Origin: Paraburkholderia fungorum
GTDB lineage: Bacteria; Pseudomonadota; Gammaproteobacteria; Burkholderiales; Burkholderiaceae
Direction: 5' to 3'
DNA length: 64,000 bases
Assembly: GCF_902833645.1 (NCBI RefSeq)
Contig: NZ_CADFGE010000012.1
Span: forward strand, 1-64,000
Below, piece after piece: positions 53,756 through 62,676 of this stretch. The notes beneath the pieces were generated by a model, which saw only the letters and a list, made by a program, of their open reading frames with translations, ran no database searches and was not told the DNA's origin. The translations under genes were made by a program, and so were the position numbers. Within the stretch, counting starts at the first letter, position 1, and each line of letters opens with the position of its first letter.

Positions 53756-54418
53756 ATGGATACATCGATTGCCCGCCGTAACATCCTGGCGCGCATCCGC
53801 GCGGCGCAAGGGCGCGAGCCTGAGCCGTCCGCTTCCGAGCGCGAGGCGGCCGCTGATTATCTGGCGCGCCATCCCCAAGGTCCGCGTCCGGAAATGCCGG
53901 CCGATCTGACCACGCGTTTCATTGAAGAAGCGCAAAAAATGGCGACCACGGTCGATACGGTCGAAACGCTGAGCGAGGTGCCTTCAGCCGCGCATCGCTA
54001 TCTCACCGAACATGCATTGCCGCTGCAGGCGATCGCCTGGCAAACACTACAAGATCTGCAATGGGCCGAAGCTGGGCTCAGCGTCGAATTCCGCAAGCCC
54101 GAAGACGGCGACGCGGTCGGCCTCACCGGCTGCTTCTGCGCGACCGCGGAGACCGGCACCCTTGTGCTGCTGTCCGGACCGCAAACCTACGCATCGGCTG
54201 GCTTGCTGCCGGAAACGCATATTGCGATCGTGCCGGCTTCGCGCATCGTCTCTGGGCATGAAGAGGCCTTCGCGCTGATCCGCAGCGAACGCGGCGAACT
54301 TCCGCGTGCGGTCAATTTCGTCTCCGGGCCCTCGCGTACCGGCGATATCGAACAGACTATCGTGCTTGGCGCGCATGGACCTTACCGGGTCCATGCGATC
54401 GTCGTACGCGGCGCCTGA
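53756..54418 (+). CDS. LutC/YkgG family protein
   Basis: A 220-residue protein of the LutC family, which with LutA and LutB oxidises L-lactate. It has GLTGCFCATAETGTLVLLSG and PRAVNFVSGPSRTGDIEQTI, the conserved LUD-domain segments. Neither lutA nor lutB is next to it, so a stand-alone role is possible. A TATAAT at 53709-53714 may serve as its -10. Confidence 0.88.
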   Translation: MDTSIARRNILARIRAAQGREPEPSASEREAAADYLARHPQGPRPEMPADLTTRFIEEAQKMATTVDTVETLSEVPSAAHRYLTEHALPLQAIAWQTLQDLQWAEAGLSVEFRKPEDGDAVGLTGCFCATAETGTLVLLSGPQTYASAGLLPETHIAIVPASRIVSGHEEAFALIRSERGELPRAVNFVSGPSRTGDIEQTIVLGAHGPYRVHAIVVRGA

Positions 54419-54484
54419 GCGTAGTGCACGTCGGCGTATCTTCACGGCGCGAGCCGCCGCCGTTATAACAAGGACTTCAACGAT

Positions 54485-55912
54485 ATGAAACGACATGCCG
54501 TAGGCGCGAGCATGGTGCTTGCCGCTGCACTGACATTGGCAATGTGGCCTCAACTGGCCGCGGCAGCCACGCTCGACGGCGCGTCGTTGTCGGCGCTGTG
54601 GGGCTTGCCGTTTGCGGGCGTGTTGCTGTCGATCGCGGTGTTCCCGCTGGTCGCGCCGGCATTCTGGCATCACCATTTCGGCAAGATCGCAGCAGCGTGG
54701 GCGCTGCTGTTCCTGGCGCCGTTTGCGCTGACCTTCGGCTCCGGCGTTGCATTCGGCACGCTGGTCCATGCATTGCTCGAAGAATACATTCCGTTCATCG
54801 TATTGCTGACGGCGCTCTACACCGTCGCGGGCGGCATCTGCGTGCGCGGTAATCTGCATGGCACGCCGCGGCTGAATACCGCCATCCTCGCGCTGGGCAC
54901 CTTGCTGGCCAGCATCATGGGAACGACCGGCGCGGCGATGCTGCTGATCCGCCCTTTGCTGCGCGCCAACGACAATCGCAAGCATGTTGTTCACGTGGTG
55001 GTGTTCTTCATCTTTCTGGTCGCGAACGCGGGTGGCTCCTTGTCGCCACTCGGTGACCCGCCGCTCTTTCTCGGCTTCCTGCAGGGTGTCAGTTTTTTCT
55101 GGACCACCACGCATCTGGCGTTGCCGATGCTATTCGTCTGCGTTGTGCTGCTCACCGCGTTCTATGCGCTGGATTCGTACTATTTTCATCGGCGTGAAGA
55201 AGAGCGCTCGCGGTTTCTCGATCCGACGCCGGATTCGCCGCCGTTGGGTATCGACGGCAAGATCAACTTCGTGCTTCTTGTTGCGGTGATTGCGCTGGTT
55301 CTGATGAGCGGACTGTGGAAGTCGGAGGTCGTGTTCGATGTCTTCGGTACGCATGTCGCGTTGCAGAATGCCGTGCGCGATGTCGCGCTGATCGGCGTCA
55401 CTCTGCTCTCGCTCGCGTTGACGCCGCGCGCCGCACGCACGGGCAATGACTTCAACTGGGCGCCGATCGAAGAAGTCGCCAAGCTGTTCGCCGGTATTTT
55501 CGTGACGATCGCGCCGGTCATCACGATCCTGCGGGCCGGCGAGGCGGGTGCGTTTGCTGGCATCGTCCATCTGGTCAATCCGGCCGGGCAGCCGCACGAC
55601 CTGATGTACTTCTGGGCGACCGGCCTGCTATCGTCGTTTCTCGACAATGCGCCGACCTACCTGGTGTTCTTCAACCTGGCCGGCGGCGACGCGCAGACGC
55701 TGATGACCACCGGCGCCACCACGCTCGCGGCGATCTCGGCCGGGGCGGTGTTCATGGGCGCCAACACGTATATCGGCAATGCGCCGAATTTCATGGTGAA
55801 AGCGATCGCGGAGTCGCGCGGCATTCGGATGCCGAGCTTTTTCGCGTATCTCGGCTGGTCTGTCGTGGTGCTCGTGCCCGTGTTTCTCATCACCGGCTGG
55901 CTGTTTTTTTGA
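54485..55912 (+). CDS. Sodium:proton antiporter, NhaD-like
   Basis: A 475-residue membrane protein with about 12 helices. An N-terminal signal-like helix precedes WGLPFAGVLLSIAVFPLVAP. The conserved GTTGAAMLLIRPLLRAN and NAGGSLSPLGDPPLFLGFLQ match NhaD/ion transporter superfamily sodium-proton antiporters. The SSFLDNAPTYLVFFNLAGGD stretch is the second conserved repeat. It regulates Na+/pH. It lies 66 bp after lutC and may be in one unit with it. Confidence 0.88.
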   Translation: MKRHAVGASMVLAAALTLAMWPQLAAAATLDGASLSALWGLPFAGVLLSIAVFPLVAPAFWHHHFGKIAAAWALLFLAPFALTFGSGVAFGTLVHALLEEYIPFIVLLTALYTVAGGICVRGNLHGTPRLNTAILALGTLLASIMGTTGAAMLLIRPLLRANDNRKHVVHVVVFFIFLVANAGGSLSPLGDPPLFLGFLQGVSFFWTTTHLALPMLFVCVVLLTAFYALDSYYFHRREEERSRFLDPTPDSPPLGIDGKINFVLLVAVIALVLMSGLWKSEVVFDVFGTHVALQNAVRDVALIGVTLLSLALTPRAARTGNDFNWAPIEEVAKLFAGIFVTIAPVITILRAGEAGAFAGIVHLVNPAGQPHDLMYFWATGLLSSFLDNAPTYLVFFNLAGGDAQTLMTTGATTLAAISAGAVFMGANTYIGNAPNFMVKAIAESRGIRMPSFFAYLGWSVVVLVPVFLITGWLFF

Positions 55913-55978
55913 CGCCTGGTTTCCCGCTTATTTTGACGCCGGGGCCATTGAGCCCGGCGCGCTATTCGGAGAATTGCA

Positions 55979-56968
55979 ATGCAGAAGATCCTCGTTGCCC
56001 GTCCGATCTTTCCCGATGTGATCGAACGGCTCAAACAGTATTTCGACGTCGACTGGAATCAGGGCGATGTGTTGTCCGCCGAGGAACTGACACGCCGTCT
56101 CGCGGACAAAGACGGCGCGCTGACCGCGGGCGATCCGGTCGGTGCGGCGGCGCTCGCCGCGGCGCCGCGCCTGCGTGTGGTGTCGAACATGGCAGTGGGC
56201 TACAACAACTTCGACATGGCCGCCTTTAATGCGGCCAACGTGCTCGGCACCAATACGCCGGACGTACTGAACGAATCGACCGCGGATTTTGGCTGGGCGC
56301 TGATGATGGCCGCGGCGCGCCGCATTGCCGAATCGGAGCACTGGCTGCGCGCCGGCAAGTGGCAAAAGTGGGCCTATGACGGCTTTCTCGGCACGGATCT
56401 GTACGGTTCCACATTGGGGGTGATCGGCATGGGCCGGATCGGGCAGGCGCTGGCGCGCCGCGCGAAGGGCTTCAATATGCAGGTGATCTATCACAACCGT
56501 TCGCGCGTCGCAGCGCAGATCGAGGCGGAGTTGAACGCCGAATACGTGTCCAAGCAAGACCTGCTGAAACGCGCCGATCACGTGGTGCTGGTGTTGCCGT
56601 ACACGAAGGAAAATCATCACACGATCGGCGCGGCCGAACTTGCGCAGATGAAGCCGACTGCAACGCTGACCAACATCGCACGCGGCGGTATCGTCGACGA
56701 TGCGGCACTGGTGGAAGCGCTGCGCACGAAACAGATTGCTGCAGCGGGTCTCGATGTCTATGAAGGCGAGCCGAATCTGAATCCGGATCTGCTGAGCGTG
56801 CCCAACGTCGTGTTGACGCCGCACATCGCCAGCGCAACCGAAGCCACGCGCCGCGCCATGGCGAACCTCGCCGCGGACAATCTGATCGCGGCCTTGGGTG
56901 AGGGACCGCGCGCCGGCAGGCCGCCGAATCCGATCAACCCCGAGGTCATCGGCAAGGCGCGTTCATGA
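55979..56968 (+). CDS. 2-hydroxyacid dehydrogenase (glyoxylate/hydroxypyruvate reductase type)
   Basis: A 329-residue D-isomer-specific dehydrogenase. The NAD(P) motif is LGVIGMGRIGQALARRAKGF. ATLTNIARGGIVDDAALVEA contains the active-site arginine, GLDVYEGEPNLNPDLLSVPN the glutamate, and VVLTPHIASATEATR the histidine. Family members reduce glyoxylate or hydroxypyruvate; the exact substrate is not determined. Its stop overlaps the rmuC start by four bases (ATGA). Confidence 0.9.
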   Translation: MQKILVARPIFPDVIERLKQYFDVDWNQGDVLSAEELTRRLADKDGALTAGDPVGAAALAAAPRLRVVSNMAVGYNNFDMAAFNAANVLGTNTPDVLNESTADFGWALMMAAARRIAESEHWLRAGKWQKWAYDGFLGTDLYGSTLGVIGMGRIGQALARRAKGFNMQVIYHNRSRVAAQIEAELNAEYVSKQDLLKRADHVVLVLPYTKENHHTIGAAELAQMKPTATLTNIARGGIVDDAALVEALRTKQIAAAGLDVYEGEPNLNPDLLSVPNVVLTPHIASATEATRRAMANLAADNLIAALGEGPRAGRPPNPINPEVIGKARS

Positions 56969-58413
56969 CAATGATTCTGGTGGTGGCCGTTGCTGTGCTG
57001 GCGGTCGCCTTGGTCATCGCGTTGGCATTGCTGATGCGCGGCAGCAGTCGCGCCGACGCAAGCGAGCAGTTCGAGATTCTCGGCGAGCGTATCGATGCGG
57101 CAGCGGATGCGCAGTCGCATGCCTATGAGCGGCTCGAGCGGCAATTGCGTAATGACATCACCGAAACCGCGCGCGTTTCCCGTACCGAGCAGAGCAGTGG
57201 CTTCGCGCAGTTTCAGCAAACGCTGGCATCGCAATTCAGCAGCATGACGACGGTGCAGGCCGGCAAGATCGACGGCTTCGCGCAGCAACTCGATGCAGTG
57301 CGTCACAGCTTGCAACAGCAGGCGCAGCAGGCGCGCGATGAGCAGGCACGCACGCTCAAGCAGTTCGGCGAAACGCTGGCCTTGCAACTGGGCCAACTCA
57401 CCGAGGCGAACGATCGCCGCTTCGCGGAGGTGCGCGCGACCATCGAGCAGCGTTTGAAAGACATCGAGGCGAACAATTCGACCAAGCTCGAAGAAATGCG
57501 CCGCACGGTCGACGAAAAATTGCATGCCACGCTCGAACAACGCCTGGGAGAATCGTTCAAGCTGGTGTCGGACCGGCTGGAACAGGTGCATCGCGGTCTG
57601 GGCGAGATGCAGACGCTGGCTGCGGGCGTCGGCGATCTGAAGAAGGTGCTCACCAACGTCAAGACGCGCGGCACCTGGGGCGAAGTGCAGCTTGAGGCAT
57701 TGCTCGAACAATTGCTCACGGCTGATCAATATGCGAAGAACGTCGCGACGGTGCCGAAGAGCGCCGATCGCGTCGAGTTCGCAATCAAACTGCCGGGCCG
57801 TGCCGAGACGGGTGCTCCGGCCACGCCGGTCTGGCTGCCGATCGACGCCAAGTTCCCGCGCGAAGACTACGAGCGGCTGATCGAAGCACAGGAACGCGCC
57901 GACCCCGTTGCCGTGGAGGAGGCGTCGCGCGCGCTCGAAGCGCGGATACGGGCGGAGGCGCGCACGATCGCGGAAAAGTATGTGTCGCCGCCGCACACCA
58001 CGGATTTCGCACTGCTGTTCCTGCCGACCGAAGGGCTGTACGCGGAAGTCCTGCGCCGGCCCGGTCTGACGGACCTGCTGCAACGCGACTACCGCGTGAC
58101 GATTGCCGGCCCGACCACGCTCACTGCGCTGCTCAATAGTTTGCAGATGGGATTCCGCACGCTGGCTATCGAGAAGCGTTCTAGCGAGGTGTGGCAGGTG
58201 CTCGGCGCGGTTAAGACGGAGTTCGGCAAATTCGGCGACGTGCTGGCGAGGACCAAGGCGCAGCTTGAAACTGTCACGCGTTCGATCGAGGCCGCTGAAA
58301 CACGCGCCCGCGTGATGGGCCGCAAGCTGCGTGACGTCGAGGCATTGCCCGGGGAAGAGGCGAGCGGGTTGCTCGGTGACGCGCTAACGGGTGTGGATCC
58401 GGACGAGCAGTAG
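56965..58413 (+). CDS. rmuC: DNA recombination protein RmuC
   Basis: A 482-residue RmuC protein. An N-terminal membrane helix (ILVVAVAVLAVALVIALALL) is followed by a long coiled coil (about 40-200). The nuclease-like RmuC domain follows, with VKTRGTWGEVQLEALLEQLL and LPIDAKFPREDYERLIEAQE. It limits DNA inversions in E. coli. It is coupled to the preceding dehydrogenase gene by a four-base overlap. Confidence 0.95.
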   Translation: MTMILVVAVAVLAVALVIALALLMRGSSRADASEQFEILGERIDAAADAQSHAYERLERQLRNDITETARVSRTEQSSGFAQFQQTLASQFSSMTTVQAGKIDGFAQQLDAVRHSLQQQAQQARDEQARTLKQFGETLALQLGQLTEANDRRFAEVRATIEQRLKDIEANNSTKLEEMRRTVDEKLHATLEQRLGESFKLVSDRLEQVHRGLGEMQTLAAGVGDLKKVLTNVKTRGTWGEVQLEALLEQLLTADQYAKNVATVPKSADRVEFAIKLPGRAETGAPATPVWLPIDAKFPREDYERLIEAQERADPVAVEEASRALEARIRAEARTIAEKYVSPPHTTDFALLFLPTEGLYAEVLRRPGLTDLLQRDYRVTIAGPTTLTALLNSLQMGFRTLAIEKRSSEVWQVLGAVKTEFGKFGDVLARTKAQLETVTRSIEAAETRARVMGRKLRDVEALPGEEASGLLGDALTGVDPDEQ

Positions 58414-58488
58414 AGCCGCACCGTTTTCGGGACTGACCTTTTTCGACACGAAACGAGAGCCGGACCCGGATGCCGAGCCAGCGCGAGC

Positions 58489-58977
58489 TCAGGAAGCAGC
58501 GTCTGCGGCCAGTCGTTCCAGTGCCTCGCCTGTTAAGCGCACAACGCGCCAGTCCGGCATGACCTTGGCGCCCAGTTTTTCGTAGAAGCCAATGGCCTGC
58601 TTGTTCCAGTCGAGCACGGTCCATTCGAAGCGCGCGCATTTACGCTCGACTGCCAGCGCCGCCAGCCGCGCGAGTATCGCGGCGCCTAGCCCGCTACCGC
58701 GCTGACCCGGTTGAACATAGACATCTTCGAGATACAGCCCGCGCTTGCCGACGAAGCTCGAGTAATTGTGGAAGAACAGCGCGTAGCCGACGATGCGTCC
58801 TTCGTTTTCCGCCACCAGCGCTTCGATGGAGGGCCGCGCGCCGAACAGGGCGTCACGCAAACCGTCTTCAGTCGCGGTGAATACGTGCGTGAGGCTTTCG
58901 AATTCGGCCAACTCGTACGTCAACGCGAAGATAGCGCCCGTATCTTCAGGCGTCGCGGCGCGGATCGTCGCGCTCAT
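58489..58977 (-). CDS. GNAT family N-acetyltransferase
   Basis: A 162-residue acetyltransferase. The acetyl-CoA loop is VQPGQRGSGLGAAILARLAA (Q/RxxGxG/A type). RIVGYALFFHNYSSF and ARFEWTVLDWNKQAIGFYEK complete the fold. The pattern resembles diamine (spermidine/thialysine) acetyltransferases of the SSAT group. The substrate is not proved. Its ATG overlaps the stop of the upstream membrane protein by one base. Confidence 0.9.
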   Translation of the reverse strand: MSATIRAATPEDTGAIFALTYELAEFESLTHVFTATEDGLRDALFGARPSIEALVAENEGRIVGYALFFHNYSSFVGKRGLYLEDVYVQPGQRGSGLGAAILARLAALAVERKCARFEWTVLDWNKQAIGFYEKLGAKVMPDWRVVRLTGEALERLAADAAS

Positions 58978-59252
58978 CACGCCTCTTCCGGCGCGTCGGT
59001 CAGCTGGATTTCGATGCCGCCGAAGCGCGAGGCCACCCAGTTGTACGCGTGGCAGGCGATCCACAGCAGAACGAAGCCAAGAATCGCGTTCAGCAGCAGC
59101 GCGCTGAACACCGTGCTCAATTCGACCGAGCCGTAGCGGATGAACGCCACCAGCACGCCAAGCAGCACGATCGGCACCGAGAATGTCAGGTACACGAGGA
59201 TAAGCGCTTTGGCGGTTTGTCCCGGTGCAATGAACGAGATCTGTTTTTTCAT
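58977..59252 (-). CDS. Small membrane protein of unknown function
   Basis: A 91-residue protein with two hydrophobic segments: ALILVYLTFSVPIVLLGVLV and STVFSALLLNAILGFVLLWI. A C-terminal hydrophilic tail follows (FGGIEIQLTDAPEEA). It is not recognised beyond being a two-helix inner-membrane protein. The ATG at 59252 is chosen. It is translated with the GNAT gene (TGATG junction). Confidence 0.75.
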   Translation of the reverse strand: MKKQISFIAPGQTAKALILVYLTFSVPIVLLGVLVAFIRYGSVELSTVFSALLLNAILGFVLLWIACHAYNWVASRFGGIEIQLTDAPEEA

Positions 59253-59328
59253 GTAAGTCAAACCCGTGTGTCTTAGTGGTAATGGGTAGGGCTGCAAAGA
59301 AGCCGCCACGGCGGCGTTCCCTCAGGCA

Positions 59329-60630
59329 TCAGATGAGACCGTCGAACAGCATGATATCGACATGCTCGCCCTCGGCAATGTCGGATTCATCGTGCCCGAG
59401 AACGATGAAACAATTGGCTTCGCTCATCGAACTCAGCACGCCTGAGCTTTGCGAGCCGGTTGGCGTGACATGCCATTGGCCGTGCGCGTCCTGCCCGGCG
59501 ACGCCGCGCTGGTACTCGGTGCGCCCGGCGCGCTTGCGGATGAGCTGGCGGCTGGCGGCTCGCAGCAGCGGCAGTGCCTGCGGCGTCGCGCCGGACATCA
59601 GCAGCAGCGCTTCGCGCACGATCTGGTAGAACGTCACCATCACGGCCACCGGATTGCCCGGCAAGCCAAAGAACAGCGCGGGCAGCCCGAGACCCGGATG
59701 GTCGCCCGACCAGACGCGGCCGAAGGCGAGCGGCCGGCCCGGACGCATCGCGAGACTCCAGAATGCGACGTCGCCGAACGTCTGCAGCAATTGTCTCGTG
59801 AAATCCGCCTCGCCGACCGAGACGCCGCCCGAGGTCAACACCACGTCGGCGCTGGCTGCGGCACTGCGCAACGCGGCTTCGAGCGCGGCGGGTTCGTCGC
59901 GCACAACACCGAGATCGAGCGTATCCATGTTCAGGCGCCGCAGCATCGCAAATAACGTGTAGCGATTGCTGTCGTACACCGAACCCGGGTCGAGCGGCTC
60001 GCCGAGCGAGCGAAGTTCGTCGCCGGTGGAGAAAAATGCGACGCGCAAGCGCCGCCGCACGTAGATTTCGCCGATGCCGAGCGACGCCAGCAAACCGAGA
60101 TCCGACGCACGCATGATGCGGCCGGCGCGCAGCGCGGCATGGCCGCGAGCGACGTCTTCGCCCGCCAGGCGCCGGTTCGCGCCGGCCTGCACGGCGTTGG
60201 CCGCAAATCGGACCGACTGGGAATCGGCACTGCGCTCGACAAGCTCCTGTGGCACGACGGTGTCGCAGTCAGACGGCATGCAGGCACCCGTCATGATGCG
60301 CACGCATTGTGTCGCGCCGACGCGGCCCGCGAACGGATGGCCGGCCAGTGCTTTGCCGACGATCGTCAAAGCGACGATGGACTCGCCCGTCGCCAATGCG
60401 GCGCGATTGAACGCGTAGCCGTCCATTGCCGAATTGTCGTGCGACGGGACGTCGATTGGCGAGACGATGTCGGCGGCGAGTACCCGGTCGAGCGCATCGC
60501 GCAAGGGCACGCGTTCGACCGCCGTGACCGGCGCGGCCCATTGACGGACGATCGCCTGGGCGGCCGAAACAGGTAGCGCGTGAGGATCGTACTGCGCGAC
60601 GCAGCGGGAAAATTCGTTAAGCGTGGTCAT
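59329..60630 (-). CDS. moeA: Molybdopterin molybdotransferase
   Basis: A 433-residue enzyme that inserts molybdate into adenylylated molybdopterin. VPSHDNSAMDGYAFNRAAL, VRIMTGACMPSDCDTVVPQE, GDELRSLGEPLDPGSVYDSN and VLTSGGVSVGEADFTRQLL match MoeA. The C-terminal domain IV ends LGHDESDIAEGEHVDIMLFD. The start at 60630 is the family start. mobA and moaA follow upstream on the same strand, so these three are probably co-transcribed in the order moaA-mobA-moeA. Confidence 0.96.
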   Translation of the reverse strand: MTTLNEFSRCVAQYDPHALPVSAAQAIVRQWAAPVTAVERVPLRDALDRVLAADIVSPIDVPSHDNSAMDGYAFNRAALATGESIVALTIVGKALAGHPFAGRVGATQCVRIMTGACMPSDCDTVVPQELVERSADSQSVRFAANAVQAGANRRLAGEDVARGHAALRAGRIMRASDLGLLASLGIGEIYVRRRLRVAFFSTGDELRSLGEPLDPGSVYDSNRYTLFAMLRRLNMDTLDLGVVRDEPAALEAALRSAAASADVVLTSGGVSVGEADFTRQLLQTFGDVAFWSLAMRPGRPLAFGRVWSGDHPGLGLPALFFGLPGNPVAVMVTFYQIVREALLLMSGATPQALPLLRAASRQLIRKRAGRTEYQRGVAGQDAHGQWHVTPTGSQSSGVLSSMSEANCFIVLGHDESDIAEGEHVDIMLFDGLI

Positions 60631-60707
60631 GGAGGGCTGAGCGTCGCGACCGGGGCGGGTGTGGCTGGCTGTTGCCGTGCGGCCGGAGCAGGATTTCAAC
60701 CGGGGCC

Positions 60708-61322
60708 TCAACAGCGCTGGAGGTCGGCGAGTTCTTGTAACGAATTGATATTGTAAAACGCGCGCTCGTCGGCAAAGGCGACTTCGACCGTCTTGTGGCG
60801 CGCGTACCACGCGCGCACCTTGCGCTCACCGGCATCCAGAAAGGCCGCAAGGTCGTCTGCGAGACCTGTGCGCAGCAACGCGAAGACAGGGTGGAGCGAG
60901 ACCTGGCCGGCGGCGTCGGTCGTCGTGACGGTGGCGATATCGGCTTGATTCGACGCGAGTGCCTGTGCGAGGCGTTCGGCGAGTTCCGCGGGCAGCCCGG
61001 GCGTGTCGCAGGGCGCGCTCAGCATGTAGGCCGTGCCGGCTGCGCGCAAGCCTGCGAGCAGCCCGGCCAGCGGTCCGGGGAAACCGGGCAGGGTATCGGC
61101 CAGCACCCTGGCGCCGAACGGCGCACCGAGCGTGCTGTAGACATCGGGATGACGATTGGCGCTGATCAGCAGGGCGCCGGTCTGCGGCGCGAGCCGCTTC
61201 AGCACATGGGCGGCAAGCGGTTCGCCGTGCAGCGTCTGGAGCCCCTTGTCGACGCCCCCCATGCGCATGCCGCGCCCACCCGCGAGGACCAGGCCGGTGA
61301 TATGTTTGCTGGTCGGATTCAT
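60708..61322 (-). CDS. mobA: Molybdenum cofactor guanylyltransferase
   Basis: A 204-residue nucleotidyltransferase that adds GMP to Mo-molybdopterin to form MGD. GLVLAGGRGMRMGGVDKGLQ is the GTP-binding motif LAGGxxxRMGGxDK. LSAPCDTPGLPAELAERL is the Mg/GTP site. The start at 61322 is chosen over a long upstream frame that shadows moaA. It lies 14 bp after moaA. Confidence 0.95.
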   Translation of the reverse strand: MNPTSKHITGLVLAGGRGMRMGGVDKGLQTLHGEPLAAHVLKRLAPQTGALLISANRHPDVYSTLGAPFGARVLADTLPGFPGPLAGLLAGLRAAGTAYMLSAPCDTPGLPAELAERLAQALASNQADIATVTTTDAAGQVSLHPVFALLRTGLADDLAAFLDAGERKVRAWYARHKTVEVAFADERAFYNINSLQELADLQRC

Positions 61323-61336
61323 GGATGCGGGCTGTC

Positions 61337-62446
61337 TTAGCCGCCGATATACGACATTTCGACCCGACGGCCGTCCTGCTCGCGCGATGCGGCGGCGCCG
61401 CTGCCACGTAACTGCGAATAGCGGTCGCGGCGGTCTTGCCAGATCTCGGCGACGGCGGTGGCGATATCGGCGTCGCTCGCCCCGCTGCGCAGCAACGCGC
61501 GCAGGTCGTGACCCGACGACGCGAACAGGCACAGGTACAGCTTGCCCTCCGTCGACAGGCGCGCGCGCGTGCAACTGCCGCAAAACGCGCGTGTCACACT
61601 CGAAATCACACCGATCTCGCCGCCGCCGTCCACATAGCCCCAGCGCTGGGCGGTCTCTGCCGCGCTGTGCGCCTCGAGCGGCGCGAGCGGGAAATGCTCG
61701 GCGATGCGCGTGACGACATCGGCGGAAGGCAGCACTTCGGTCATGTTCCAGCCGTTCGACGTACCCACGTCCATATACTCGATAAAGCGCAGTACCGCAC
61801 CCGAGCCTTTGAAGTGGCGCGCCATCGGCACGATCTCGCCGTCGTTGGTGCCGCGTTTGACGACCATGTTGACCTTGACCGGCGCGAGCCCCACCGCGTC
61901 GGCCGCGGCAATTCCGTCCAGCACGTCGGCGACCGCGAAGTCGGCATCGTTCATGCGGCGAAACAGCGTGTCGTCGAGCGCGTCGAGGCTCACTGTCACA
62001 CGGGTCAGGCCGGCGTCTTTCAGGCTGCGCGCCTTGCGCTCCAGCAGCGAGCCGTTAGTGGTCAGCGTCAAGTCGAGGGGGCGGCCTTGCGGCGTGGTGA
62101 GTTGCGCGAGCCGTTCGATCAGGTGTTCCAGATTTTTGCGCAGAAGCGGCTCGCCACCCGTAAGGCGGATTTTCTCGACGCCGTGTGCGACGAAGAGCCG
62201 CGCCAACCGTTCGATTTCTTCGAAGCTGAGCAGGGCGCTGTGCGGCAAAAACGCATAGTCCTTGTCGAACACCGCGCGCGGCATGCAGTAGACGCAGCGG
62301 AAGTTGCAGCGATCCGTCACCGAGATGCGCAGATCGCGCAACGGGCGCGCCAGCGTGTCGTGCAGCACGCCGCTGGGCGCCTGCACTGGGCCGGAAATGA
62401 CCGGCACCGCGCTGAGATCGGCAACAGGGATGATGCGTCGGGACAT
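61337..62446 (-). CDS. moaA: GTP 3',8-cyclase
   Basis: A 369-residue radical SAM enzyme that starts molybdenum cofactor synthesis. The N-terminal cluster is C47-x3-C51-x2-C54 (CNFRCVYC). The C-terminal second cluster is in [19 protein letters not shown] (CxxC-x13-C). The protein ends in GG, as MoaA requires for activity. An N-terminal leader of about 30 residues precedes the fold. It is the first gene of moaA-mobA-moeA. Confidence 0.97.
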   Translation of the reverse strand: MSRRIIPVADLSAVPVISGPVQAPSGVLHDTLARPLRDLRISVTDRCNFRCVYCMPRAVFDKDYAFLPHSALLSFEEIERLARLFVAHGVEKIRLTGGEPLLRKNLEHLIERLAQLTTPQGRPLDLTLTTNGSLLERKARSLKDAGLTRVTVSLDALDDTLFRRMNDADFAVADVLDGIAAADAVGLAPVKVNMVVKRGTNDGEIVPMARHFKGSGAVLRFIEYMDVGTSNGWNMTEVLPSADVVTRIAEHFPLAPLEAHSAAETAQRWGYVDGGGEIGVISSVTRAFCGSCTRARLSTEGKLYLCLFASSGHDLRALLRSGASDADIATAVAEIWQDRRDRYSQLRGSGAAASREQDGRRVEMSYIGG

Positions 62447-62629
62447 GAATTGCTTCGTTTGATGCTTCGTTTTGGGCTTGCTAAGGGGCTTTAACCAGTG
62501 CTGCGATTGACACCCAGATCTTCATTCTAGCGGAAATGTCCCTGCTCGCTGCCGGCCTCCGGATGCCGTTCGGGTATATGAGGAGTGACATGCAACTTGT
62601 AATCCGGACGGCGCGCGATGCCATAAAAC

Positions 62630-62660
62630 AAAAAGCCCGCCGGTGACGGCGGGCTTTTTG
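62630..62660. terminator. Intrinsic terminator downstream of rne
   Basis: AAAAAGCCCGCC pairs with GGCGGGCTTTTT around six bases. A and T tracts lie on both sides. It ends the leftward rne transcript, 17 bp after its stop. Confidence 0.92.
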
Positions 62661-62676
62661 CGTGGGGGCGGCTCGC

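Noticed and set aside
62447-62629. Molybdenum-cofactor riboswitch before moaA
   Set aside because: No multi-stem conserved leader is recognisable, and the gap also holds the rne terminator. Nothing beyond an ordinary promoter is supported.
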